Of a stretch of 64,000 nucleotides of DNA, positions 9,967 through 19,917 are shown piece by piece. The translations under genes were made by a program, and so were the position numbers. The stretch lies in NCBI GenBank assembly GCA_032716605.1, contig CM064523.1:40083526-40147525 (forward strand), read 5' to 3'. Every line of letters starts with the position of its first letter. Position 1 is the stretch's first letter. This DNA is from Paralithodes platypus. Lineage: Eukaryota > Arthropoda > Malacostraca > Decapoda > Lithodidae. The notes beneath the pieces are model-generated. The model saw nothing but the letters and a program-made list of their open reading frames with translations. It was not told the DNA's origin and made no database searches.

Positions 9967-11785
9967 CTTTGCTCAACAGACTTCTTTTTGTGTGCGCTCC
10001 TGTCTGCTGAGCAAAAGACCTTGTTTGAAAAGTTAGTATGTCATGTTTAGGTTGCCAGATCATCCCCAAATTTCTGGACTTTTCCTGGTTAAGAGATTCC
10101 GTACCATCCACCTGTATCAAACTCTGAAGATCTTCGCTATTAGTAACCCACTCACGGAGAAATAGATGTGCATCCGCAAACAATCTGTGTGCTTGCCAGT
10201 ATGTATATAACAATTCATCCTGACTATCGCTAGAACCCTGCAAATTGTCTATATATAATCCGCGAGATAGTTTACTTGTGTCTTCATGAGTGTCAGCTAG
10301 ATGTTTTCTGATTGTGGCATTTAACAAAAACTGTGAACACGTGGCCCCAAAGAGTACAACCCGAAAACGGTATATTATGACCGGACTTTCAGAGTCGCTA
10401 ATGTCGCTGAACCAAAGAAAGCGGGTAACATCTCTATCTTCCCCCTTTAGCTTGACCATTAAGAATGCTTTCTCGATGTCACTGGTATAGGCGTACTTCC
10501 CCAGCCTAAACCGCAATAGATGTTGGGACAGGTCCGATACCATGGACGGACCTGTCAACAGGCAGTCATTTAGACTGGGTAGTTGACCTTGATGGGCAGA
10601 GCAGTCATACACCACCCGTATTGGTGTGGTGATGCTGTCTTTTTTTACCCCATGATGGGCCAGATAGTGAACCCTACCCTTCTTAATCGATTCCTTGACA
10701 TCGACTCTCTCAATAAAGCCCCTATCTTCATAACTCCGAAATACATCGTCATACGCCTGGCGCGTGCTCGGTTCGTTAGACAATTTCCGCTGCAATGCGC
10801 GCAACCGACCTAATGCCAAACCATAGTTGGTAGGCAGGCTTATCTCACTGTTCTTCCAGGGTAAACTAAATTTATATTGCTTGTCTGAGGCACAGTAGCT
10901 CACAGACTCGTCAAACCTTTGTAGCGCAACTTCTGAGTCATAATCAGTCTCCATAGGCTTAATGCCTATGTGATCCAATCTCCACAGTCGTTCCAGATCG
11001 AACTCAGCAGCCATCTTAGGGTCACTAGGTTGGGAATCCTCCCTTCCCAACTCCTCTGCCGCGGTTACATCGACTCTATATATCGAGACCGTGTCGACCA
11101 GGACCTTTGACTGTGTAGTATGCACCTTTCCGCTCATGCAATATCCAAATTTAGTGGGGATTAAAATTACACCACACATCTTTTTAAATCCAGGGTATAC
11201 TACTTCATAATAATGATCCACGCCAAGTAGAACATGCACCTCAGTCTGATTTCCCATGGGATCTGACAAGTTAACCCCTTTGCTACGTAATGCGTGTTCT
11301 ACCTTCTTCACTCCTACAGATACATATTCTGGTAGGGTGTCTACTACGATACAAGTCATAAAGTACCGGTTTTTACGGTAGAAATATGAAATCTCCGCTA
11401 TCTTGTAGTCTTGTTTATCAGTAACCCCTGTGAAGCCCTGTAATCGAAGAGTCTCAGCCCCTACAATTCGGTGCTTCAGTCCCACTAAGACGGACCTCTT
11501 TATAAAGGAACGTTGAGACCCTTGATCTAGAAGTACCCGACAAACTTTGTTACTGTCTTTACCTTCCATGGGAATCTGTATTGTGGGCAATATAGTGGTG
11601 TCTTGCGTGCTACCTAGTGTCAAAGTTGTAGTACCCTCTGATTTGACGTCTTTGACTTTATCTGCTGTAGGACACAACTTATCAAAGTGATGTCCTTTGC
11701 AGTGGCGACAGGGCCTTAAGTATGTAGCAGTACATTGTCCCTGCTTACCATGTTCCTTACATGGTAAGGATGACAACCTACACAT
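9914..11785 (-). pseudogene. pol: BEL copy 1 pol: zinc knuckle, protease and reverse transcriptase
   Basis: 623 codons open. The N-terminus has a cysteine/histidine cluster (CRHCKGHHFDKLC). A retropepsin motif of the Pao type, LLDQGSQRSFI, follows near residue 85. The A17/Pao linker comes next, then RT with YTSDIEKAFL and the active-site variant YIDN in place of YVDD. The end of the frame is an indel near 9935. The start overlaps gag in a different frame, so expression needs a frameshift or there is a small indel in the knuckle region. Residues are intact enough that this copy decayed little before the gypsy insertion. Confidence 0.85.
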
Positions 11786-12744
11786 AGCTTCAATCTTTTC
11801 GCCTGTGCTAGTTTTGTCTCATTTGTTGGGTATTTTACACAGAAACTCCATTTATGTTTGTTGTTACATAGCTTACATAGAATCTGAGCAGGTTTCTTAT
11901 ACGTACCCTCTTTCTTTTCTTTAGTCCCCACTGTCATGCTTACAGTTCCCCTCATCTCCACATTCTCACTCCCTCCCGACACATACATTCTCCCTTTGTT
12001 CAACTGTAGATTGCTAATTTCCTTACTGAACTGAGTTTTAAACTCCCCCTGCTCAAATGATCTAACCTTGTCAAGTATTGCCATAGGAAGCTTCTGACGT
12101 AAGATAATGACTATCATTTCCTGTGTGGTGAGCCCTAGGGTGTCTAGCGATCGAGTATGGCACTCCATATTTGCCCTAAAATTTGCTAACTCCTCAACCT
12201 TATACTGTGGTTCTGCGAGCTTTAACAAGGCAACGAATTGGGCCCCGTATGTGGACTTTAATAGTTGTACTGCCTCAAGATAACTATCACCCACTACCGC
12301 AAAACCCTCAATCAAATGTAAGGCCTCTCCTTCCATTTGTCCCTTCAGGTAGTGAAACTTGCGGACATTATCCAAAGAGGATTCATGAACTGTAGACCGA
12401 AATACGTCCCAAAAAGCTAACCACTCAGTCAATTTGCCCCCAAATGTAGGAAGATTGAGCTTTGGGAGGTGTACAGTGTGTTTTGGGTCAGCCCTTCTAT
12501 GGGCCTCATTCTCGCCTCCCTTCTTACTTGCGACAGCACGCTGTAATATGTGCTTCGCTCTAAAGACAGGTTCATCATAGAGGGTGCGATTATCACACTC
12601 TGTAACTATCTCTTCCTCCTCTGTCATGCCTGCCACAATCACCTCACTCAGAGCCATAATACGACCGTGGGTAGCCTGGACGTTTTCTAATCTAGCTTCC
12701 AATTCCTCTAGTTCAGCAGTAGTGATGAAAGTGTTGATGTCCAC
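11716..12744 (-). CDS. gag: BEL copy 1 gag
   Basis: 342 codons starting MDINTFITTAELEELEARL, with an N-terminal helical region and then a DUF1759-type Pao gag core (LPKLNLPTFGGKLTEW, FHYLKGQMEGEALHLIEGF). It ends in the first cysteines of the nucleocapsid (LCVGC), then runs out of frame. Relative to copy 2 it lacks a few residues after the LLxSTYG segment. It would form the capsid of the virus-like particle. Met at 12744 is chosen because copy 2 starts at the same place and the upstream sequence is non-coding in both. Confidence 0.88.
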   Translation of the reverse strand: MDINTFITTAELEELEARLENVQATHGRIMALSEVIVAGMTEEEEIVTECDNRTLYDEPVFRAKHILQRAVASKKGGENEAHRRADPKHTVHLPKLNLPTFGGKLTEWLAFWDVFRSTVHESSLDNVRKFHYLKGQMEGEALHLIEGFAVVGDSYLEAVQLLKSTYGAQFVALLKLAEPQYKVEELANFRANMECHTRSLDTLGLTTQEMIVIILRQKLPMAILDKVRSFEQGEFKTQFSKEISNLQLNKGRMYVSGGSENVEMRGTVSMTVGTKEKKEGTYKKPAQILCKLCNNKHKWSFCVKYPTNETKLAQAKRLKLCVGCHPYHVRNMVSRDNVLLHT

Positions 12745-12755
12745 AATTAGCCTAT

Positions 12756-13232
12756 TTAACCCTTATTTAGCGGGCTATGCGGTTTATTTATATGTACCGC
12801 CCAGCGGGGTGTTTTTAGCCAAAATAGGGCTGTTTACGTGATCATTTTCATGCCTAAATAAGACCCAGAGCGTAAAACAAGTATCTATCCCTGAAAGGGC
12901 ATAAACAGAGCTTTCGAATGACACCATAACAATCCTTTTATGATGGCTAGTTTTCTTGCAACAACCGCGCAACGCGAGTGCAAAAACCATGCAATTCGGC
13001 ACTTTCCCCATACAATTCCGTATATAGCGAGTGAGAGAGGGAGTGGATTCGTCAGTAGGTTCGCCGCGGTGGTCTGGAGCAGTCATACGCTCGCTACTCT
13101 CCTGCCACCACTTGTCTCTCTCTCTCAGCAACATTACGTGCTGAAATTGCCACACGACCTATGTCGCGCACCGCCACATAGTCCAGATTTATTTAACTCG
13201 ACTTATGTTGCGCCCCGACACTTAGGGGTTAA
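12756..13232 (+). mobile_element. TTAA-type MITE copy 1 (piggyBac-like)
   Basis: A 477-bp insertion between gag and the SGNH remnant of BEL copy 1. BEL copy 2 has the empty site with a single TTAA at 51586-51589. Here TTAA is present at both ends (12756-12759 and 13229-13232) and the ends are inverted (TTAACCCTTATTTAGCGG and TTAACCCCTAAGTGTCGG). No coding capacity. TTAA duplication and CCC ends are the hallmark of piggyBac-type mobilisation. Confidence 0.85.
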
Positions 13233-13523
13233 TACTCCCCGAAGTCCCGCCCTTTGATTTTTAGGGGCCTTGATCAGCACCCCACTAGACGGTGTCTCTT
13301 CTTGTTTATTCATTTTGCATGTAAGCCTATAGGCTATGTATCTAAATGTTACAAAAACAACGGTAAAATAGTAGTCTAGTTAAGAGACGCCGACCGGCGG
13401 ACTTCTATGTTATGGAGAAAAAATAGTACACAAAATAGAAATACCTACTAAAGGGTCATAATGAACAAGATTTTTTTTTAGGTCAGGTCATATGTCACAG
13501 GAAGTCTGAAATGGAAAAGAAAA

Positions 13524-13670
13524 TTATTGGGGAATGATGATGGGTGGGATGCAGGACTTAGGCAGGCGCAACGATGTGACCCTGCATTCCGGCTCTAACC
13601 ATAGCTTGGCTAGCCTTGCCAGATTATCATAGAGTTGTTCCTACATCCTGTTATATGTCCCCTTGCTCAT
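13524..13670 (-). pseudogene. Deleted SGNH-like ORF remnant in BEL copy 1
   Basis: It starts MSKG at the same site as the full ORF of copy 2 (52586), then jumps to the ORF C-terminus (LYDNLARLAKLWLEPE ... SLRLPKSCIPPIIIPQ) and stops at the same codon. All SGNH catalytic blocks are missing and a TAG lies near the deletion joint. The C-terminal 45 codons differ from copy 2 at many bases but keep frame and protein similarity. Confidence 0.7.
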
Positions 13671-13701
13671 TGCCTAAAAAATCACTTACTGGTAGCTAAT
13701 T

Positions 13702-13719
13702 CCCGGGTCTGGGCACCAA
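13702..13719 (-). other. Candidate primer binding site of BEL copy 1
   Basis: The minus strand reads TTGGTGCCCAGACCCGGG directly after the LTR. It is identical in BEL copy 2 at 52619-52636. I could not assign the primer tRNA. Confidence 0.55.
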
Positions 13720-14499
13720 TGTGGTAAACTATCAATGGAAGTTAAATATCTATAAGCTATAATCCAAATAAAATCAATCTAAATCGAATTACTCCATATC
13801 TAAATTGAATTGGATCTGAAACAAACTAATTTATATCCAAAGGTCTCACATAATAAATTATATACATAGGGTAAGGTTATAAGGGTTAATACTAGCCAGG
13901 AATTAACTCACCAATAGTTCCACGTGGCAATGAAGCAAGGGAGAACGTTTTACCCAATATGGTGGACAACGGGGTACGAGACTTCGGTCCCGAGACTAGA
14001 GTCAAGTAAAAGAAAGAATACATGATTACATGGGAATGGACATGAATATTATGCTTATTTGTCAGTCAGTCATGGCGTCGATGAGAGCGTCGTGATGGTG
14101 TAGCTGTGTGTATTGCTGTCAGTGTATTGTGATTAGAGGCTCAAAAGCGCGATCAACTGAGGGCGGAAAATAGATGCTAACTGGTTGGTGTTCGTGAAGG
14201 CTCTGATGTTCCTCAAAGGCACACCTTGCTGCCTTGGCAAATGCCAGGAGCCCAAATTATCGTACCGCATCTAGGTTGCTCTATACGATAAATTATATTA
14301 ATATATACGATAAATTCATATATACTACATAAGACCATGGCAATATTGCTTAATAGCATATTAGGCCTTTTATAACTTAACTTATTTACAATCTTATTAT
14401 ATACGATCTACTCGTCCTACGTCGTGCTGCAGGAGCGACCGTGACGTCACAGAGACATACGGGATCACAAAAGAGTCATAGCCTATCGTATTTACGATA
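13720..14499 (-). repeat. 5' LTR of BEL copy 1
   Basis: 780 bp from TGTGGTAAAC to TTTACGATA. It matches both LTRs of BEL copy 2. The outer end is a small palindrome (TATCGTAAATACGATA). Confidence 0.88.
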
Positions 14500-14604
14500 A
14501 ATGTGTCTCCCATACACAGCACAATCACAACGAAACTATATAAATCTCAAATATGTTCCTAATCCACTTGTAAATATGGACACCGTAAATAAAATACCAT
14601 GAAC

Positions 14605-14643
<39 letters not shown>

Positions 14644-15841
14644 CAGTATATAAACGCAGATTGCCCATTATAATCAAGTGTAAACAGTAAGTACTTATCT
14701 GCTAAAAAGTAACGGATGTAATAAAACACAGTGTACTGTATATAATCTTAACTCTCATACTTCTATCTCTTCCATTACCCAGCCCCCAGACGTACCCTTA
14801 TGTGCTGGATACAACCATTTTAATGCACACCACGCACTGAATTTCCCAGAAACTTAGTCGTTAAAACAAACCAGAAGAATTAGTGTTCTAGGAAAAATAA
14901 TTTAAAATTAAAGTTTAAAAATAATGGTATGAACAGTTATTGAATAGACATTTTCTTAACATACAATACATCGAATTACTAACATGTGCAATATTTGTGT
15001 AGCCATGAAAGTGTCATAGATGATTAAGTGAAACCCGTTGCTATTTACGTTCCAACCCTTGGACTGTAATTATTAATATTTTTGAAGTAAAATGCCATAT
15101 GTCCAATTAAAATATAAGTTATAAATAACAGAACATACACACACACAGCTAGCGTTACAATAATAATATTGGTAGAAAGAGTTCAGAGGAGAGTTAAAAT
15201 AGTTTTATTTCTTTACCAATAGTGGCAACACAAAACTCCAAAGCCATCAGCTCTTTCTAGTGTTTGTCCTTCTACACAATGTACCGACTTTGTAAATTAT
15301 TTTGAACCATTCACCAAATTGGTGGCAATTTTGTTGGCAATTTTCTGGAACTGATATACATCTATTATATTCCTTATATATGTTGTCCAGTTTTCTATAT
15401 ATTTAATGTTAGATTGTCAGCCAGACACACAGACATGGATACAAACAAAAAGGAATAAGCAGGGATAGCAAGACAACTAGACAGATTAATATTAACGATA
15501 TAATACAAGTATACATTTACAAGCAATAGGTAATCAAACGGACAAATAAGTATACATGCAGACAAACAGCTAGCCAATTATAGAGAAGCTGACAGTCAGT
15601 TCAAAAGAAATCCATACAATAATATGCAAATATACATACAGACAAACAGCAGGCAGATACAGCTGCAGACAGACGCACATACAAAGTGACAAGCAAACAA
15701 TCAGACAAAGAGACAGAAAGGGACATAGATGATAACAGTAACTCCAGGTGTGGGGCCGGGAGTACGTGTTAGAGAACCACAATAGTGAATTGTTAGAGTA
15801 TATCTTAGTAGTGGTGGGACTGGTGGCGGGGGTGTTTGTAG
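14500..15841. other. AT-rich non-coding stretch with (TA)n
   Basis: No supported gene. It contains an alternating TA/TATG run at about 14603-14645 and an A-rich, ACAGACA-rich region at 15400-15720. Small ORFs there are low complexity. Confidence 0.6.
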
Positions 15842-15904
15842 TTGTGTTATAATAATACTACTACTACTAATAACACTAATAATAATAATAATAATATTTA
15901 TTCA

Positions 15905-16227
15905 GTTGGTGTTATTGTTGGTGGTGAGAGTAGTGATGGTTGTGGTGGTGGTGTTGTTGGTGATGGTGATGGTGCTGTTGTTGTTGGTGGTTATGGTGGT
16001 AGTGGTGTTTCTGTTGGTGGTAATGTTGTTGTTAGTTGTGGTGGTGGTGTTGGTGGTAGTGGTGTTTGTTGTTGGTGATGATGGTGGTGGTGTTGTTGGT
16101 GGGAGTTAATGTGGTGTTGTTGGTGATGGTGGTGGAGTTGATAGTGTGGTTGTAGTGTTAGTCATAGTGGTGGCATTATTGTTAGTCATTGTGGTGTGTT
16201 GGTTGTGGTGTACTTGTTGTTTTTGTT
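15905..16227 (+). repeat. TG-rich tract 1 (GGT/GTT repeats)
   Basis: Irregular runs of GGTGGT and GTTGTT triplets, nearly free of C. Same composition as 18480-18716 and 19918-22260. It ends at a 60-70 bp unit containing CTGGCCGAACAGCCCC. Confidence 0.8.
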
Positions 16228-16300
16228 GTTGCTGTTCCCCAGGCTGTCTGGCCGAACAGCCCCAAGGTCCCAAGCAAGGCCAAGGCCATAAACGAGTGCC
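16228..16300 (+). repeat. Unit flanking TG tract, copy 1
   Basis: It shares with 18717-18790 the motif CTGGCCGAACAGCCCC and then AAGxAAGGCCAAGG, with roughly three quarters identity. In both places the unit directly follows a TG-rich tract in the same orientation. Origin unknown. Confidence 0.6.
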
Positions 16301-16629
16301 CCCGCAAAACCCTCCCTGTTTACCACTTATAAAGCCCGGGTGACCGAAGCCAGTCCAAGGCGGGGAGCTGAGGAGGGTGTGGAAACGCCCGGGAAACCAA
16401 AGCCCCACCCAAAGCCCTGTGCCGCTATGCAATTATGAAGGGAAAGTTGAGGGGCAAAGAAAAAATTTGATGCTTTGACTCCCAATCTCCCAACCTCTAG
16501 GTTGGCAGTAGGGAGGTCAATCCACGGAAGAGACGCCGTCACTTGAGATCTAGAAAAAATATAAGTAAAAGGAACAGTCAGAGTAAGCTATGGGTATGGC
16601 AGAGATCGCTCAACTCTCACTCTGATAGA

Positions 16630-16634
<5 letters not shown>

Positions 16635-16660
<26 letters not shown>

Positions 16661-18477
16661 CTATGTGATTAAGGGAGACAAAAGGCATAATTGCCTATAG
16701 CGAGTGCCTCCTCCATAGTTGAAAGAGTGACAGGGCCAAAATCAAGGGACGTTCGAGCCAAAATGCCTGGACACACGGAGTTTGAAGCAATTTAAGTCAT
16801 AGGAAGAGGGAAAGACTGATTCTGGGAGAGAGTTCCAGAGCTCAGCTGTTGAGTAGAAGAAAGTTTGAGAGTAACGTTTCACTCTTGGGTTGGAGAGTTG
16901 CACAGAGTAGGGGTGGGATTGAGTTGCAAGACGGGTACCACGTGCCCTACGTAAAGGAGGTGGTATGCACTGGGATAGCTCTGAGGAACACTGATTATTA
17001 TAGTAGCGATAGAATAGCGAGAGAGATGCAACATTGCGGCGGAGAGAGAGAGATTGCAGAGAGTTGGTGAGTGGACGGGAGTTAATGATACGAAAGGCCT
17101 TCCTTTCAACTTTGTCTAGGAGAGCGGTGTGAGAGGAACCTCCTCACACATGTGAACAATACTCAATACAAGGGCGCACTATGCCCCTGTACAGAGCAAG
17201 AAGCTGTGCAGGGGAAAAGAACCCCCTAAGGCGGTTGAGCACACCCAGCTTCTGGGAGGCTGCCTTAGCAAGACTGGTAATATGGTCCTTCCAAATGAGA
17301 GCAGAAGAAAAAGAGACACCAAGAATATTGAGAGAAGATGAAGGGTTGATTTTTGTATTGTTGAAGAATAAGGGATAGTCCGCTGGGAGATCCTGACGGG
17401 TAGATAGATGGAGTAATTGGGTTTTGGAAGCATTAAAGTTAACAAGGTTTTTTCTGCCCCAATTGGAAATAGTATTTAGATCAGAATTTAAGAGTTCTAT
17501 GGCTTCATTACGTTTGTCGTTGAGGGATTGCTGGCTGGGGCGTTCTGAAAAACTAATGGAGTAGTGTAAGGTTGAGTCGTCTGCGTATGAATGGATGGGA
17601 ATTAAGGTACAGTTAAGGAGATCATTTATAAAAATTAGAAAGAGAATAGGAGATAGGACAGAGCCCTGAGGAACACCGGAGTTTATAGGGTGAGGAAGTG
17701 AACAATGGCCGTCCACAACCGCGGCTATGGAACGGCCGGAAAGGAAATTAGAGACAAAGGCACAGATGGAGGGATAGAAACCGAAGGAGGGTAGTTTAGA
17801 AATTAAAGATTTATGCCAGACTCTATCGAAGGCTTTCGATATGTCTAGTGCAATAGAAAAAGTCTCACCGAAGTCCAGGAAGGAGGATGACCAAGAGTTA
17901 GTAAGATATGAAAGAAGATCACCAGTAGAGCGACCCTTAAGGAAGCCATACTGGCGATCTGAGAGCAGATTATGAGAAGAGAAATGTTTAAGAAATTTGG
18001 AAGCAAGAATAGTTTCAAAAACTTTAGAAAGACAAGAGATAAGAGCAATTGGACGATAGTTGGAGGGTTGAGAGCGGTCACCCTTCTTTGGGACAGGTTG
18101 AATGTGAGCAAACTTCCAGCATGAAGGGAAGACGTTAGAGGATAGACAGAGACGAAAGAGTTTGCCTAGGCAGGGAGTCAGCACGGAAGCACAGTTTTTG
18201 AGAACAACAGGAGGAACACCGTCCGGACCGTACGCCTTATTAGTGTTAAGCCCAGAGAGGGTAGAAAGTACATCTTTAGAAGAGATTAGGATATTAGGCA
18301 TAAGTAAGAGAGAGGAGGGCGGAGAGGGAGGAATAGCACCGGAATCATCCAAGGTGGAGTTTCTAGCAAAAGTTTGAGCGAAGAGTTTAGCTTTGTCAGA
18401 GGAAGAAGTGATGGTTGTGCCATCAGAGTGGGAAAGGGGAGGGAAAGACGAGGAAAGAAGAAGAAAGAAGAAGATTG
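16635..18477 (-). mobile_element. 5'-truncated jockey-like LINE with poly(A) tail
   Basis: A T26 run at 16635-16660 on the plus strand is the poly(A) tail of a minus-strand LINE. The RT coding region lies upstream, and the element breaks off at about 18477 exactly where a TG-rich tract begins. Only the RT half is present, as expected for 5' truncation during target-primed reverse transcription. It is related to the LINE at 38299-55192. Confidence 0.85.
16747..18460 (-). pseudogene. Jockey-like LINE reverse transcriptase
   Basis: The longest open part is 18352-17144 (402 codons). It holds RT blocks in order: NKAYGPDGVPPVVLKNC, NYRPIALISCLSKVFE, RQYGFLKGRST, ALDISKAFDRVWH, GVPQGSVLSPILFLIFINDL and the catalytic SYADDSTLH, then the thumb (NWGRKNLVNFNASKTQ, LNILGVSF). 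An in-frame TGA at about 17144 replaces a probable Trp codon. Coding similarity continues beyond it and, after one more frameshift near 17030, reaches a stop at about 16747. About 35 codons upstream of the first Met are also in frame, so the true N-terminus is lost by truncation. The endonuclease is absent. Confidence 0.85.
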
Positions 18478-18479
18478 GT

Positions 18480-18716
18480 GGTCGTTGTGTTGTTGTTGGT
18501 GGTGATGGTGGTTGTGGTGTTGTTGTTGGTGGTGATGGTGCTGCTGCTGTTATTGGTGGTGGTGGTTTATGTGGTTGATGGTGGCAGTTGTGTCGTTGGT
18601 GGTGGTTGCGGTGATGTTGGTGAGGGTGGTGGTGCTGCTGCTGTTATTGGTGATGGTAGTTATAATGTTTGTTGTTGGTGGTGGCGGTGCTGCTACTGTT
18701 GGTGGTGTTGTTGTTG
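18480..18716 (+). repeat. TG-rich tract 2
   Basis: GGTGGT/GTTGTT triplet runs abutting the truncated 5' end of the LINE at 18477, followed by the CTGGCCGAACAGCCCC unit. Confidence 0.8.
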
Positions 18717-18790
18717 TCGTTCCCTAAGCTGCCTGGCCGAACAGCCCCGAGTCCCTAAGTAAGGCCAAGGACACGATCGGGCTTTCCCAC
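18717..18790 (+). repeat. Unit flanking TG tract, copy 2
   Basis: Second copy of the unit at 16228-16300, in the same orientation and again just after a TG tract. Confidence 0.6.
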
Positions 18791-18834
18791 AGGGCTCTCA
18801 ATGAGTGTAGATTATGTTGTTAGCGTAAGTGATT

Positions 18835-19917
18835 GTGTGGAATGCAGTTTTCTATGATGTACAGTATTTAATAGTATGGGGTGCTGTGTTGCATCCCGGG
18901 CAGGTGTCGATGACGGAGTTTTCCTGTTTCTTCTGATAGCTCAGTAGAGCTGAATGGTGCCTACATCTCATCCTGGCCAGGTGGACTCTGTCCTCACGAG
19001 GAAGGGAGGACTCAGAAGGATGGATTTTGGTAGGACGTGCCTGCAACTACGTGTTGTCTTTGAATGATTGGATGGAACGGCGAGAAATATGAGTATAGAT
19101 ATGCTTCTGGAAGCTGGCTTGGAGTGGGCAGGGAGGGAGAGATGACAGTATATGTGTGTTATATCGTGTGCTGGGTGTTGTTTTGATATTCCTTGGTGTC
19201 TGTGGGTGTGCTGCCATGTAGTGCAGTGGGTGGTGTTGGTTTATGGAGGCTGCAGCCAGGAATTAAGTGCCTCTCATGTCCAGGTGGTCTTTTACTTTCA
19301 GGACTTTGGTTCCATGATGTAGGTGATCTGTAGGTATAGTAGCTGTGCAGCTGGTGATGATTTTTAGGGCTTTGTTTTGAATGGTCTGCAAGGTCTTGTG
19401 ATGTGCTTCAGCTCGGTTAAAATCCCAGGCGGAGCTTGCATATTCCATCACTGATCATATGTATTGTTTGGATACTGCGGTGGTAGTTTCTTTGTTGTGT
19501 CCAAATGTTGTGTGAGCAAGTGACCTGAAGGCGTTAAATCTGGGTGTCAGCTTATGTTTTATGTTTGTGATATATTGGTTGAATATCATTAGAGTATCAT
19601 ACGTTACTCCTACGATTTTGGTGTGTGTGTGTGGTGTTTTTGTATTCGGCTGTCCAGCTTGTGAGGAGGATTGCAGTGGATTTGGCTGGGGTTAATTTGA
19701 GTCTGTAGTGCACCAGTCATGTAGTGTGTTGAATTAGGGTTGAAGGAGATGTGTTACTCTGTCTGAGTCTTGGTGTGTACATGTAAGTGTTATGTCGTCT
19801 GCATAGGAAGCTATATTTATTTGGGATGCGTGGGGTGTGGGCATATCATGCATGTACAGATTGAAGAGAGCGGAAGACAGGACGGATCATTGAGGGACTC
19901 CGTTTGTGTGGATATGA
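18835..19917 (-). pseudogene. Second jockey-like LINE fragment: RT palm to C-terminus, heavily decayed
   Basis: Reading from 19900 downward: a TNGVPQ block followed by a stop, SVLSSALFNLYMHDMP, then the catalytic block with YADDITLT. Then a broken middle, and at 19451-19263 the conserved C-terminal region (YASSAWDFNRAEAH, LQTIQNKALKIIT, TKVLKVKDHLDMRGT). At 19046-18852 come HPSESSLPREDRVHLARMRC and the terminal CPGC motif of jockey elements. There are many stops and frameshifts. The 5' side is cut at about 19917, where the large TG satellite starts. No poly(A) tail is evident. Confidence 0.78.

Larger units (their letters stand above)
9171..14499 (-). mobile_element. BEL/Pao LTR retrotransposon copy 1, interrupted by gypsy copy 1
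   Basis: The minus-strand order is 5' LTR (13720-14499), primer site, a deleted SGNH ORF remnant, a MITE, gag, then pol PR-RT and part of RNase H. Pol is cut at 9171 by the gypsy LTR. The rest of pol and the 3' LTR should lie left of the window. BEL copy 2 (40103-53423) has the uninterrupted sequence across the cut at about 42511. Apart from the SGNH region, the two copies are close relatives. Confidence 0.9.

Noticed and set aside
15395..15782. Cys/Leu/Val-rich short minus-strand ORFs as membrane proteins
   Set aside because: They derive from ACAGACA/TATACA repeats. No conserved features.
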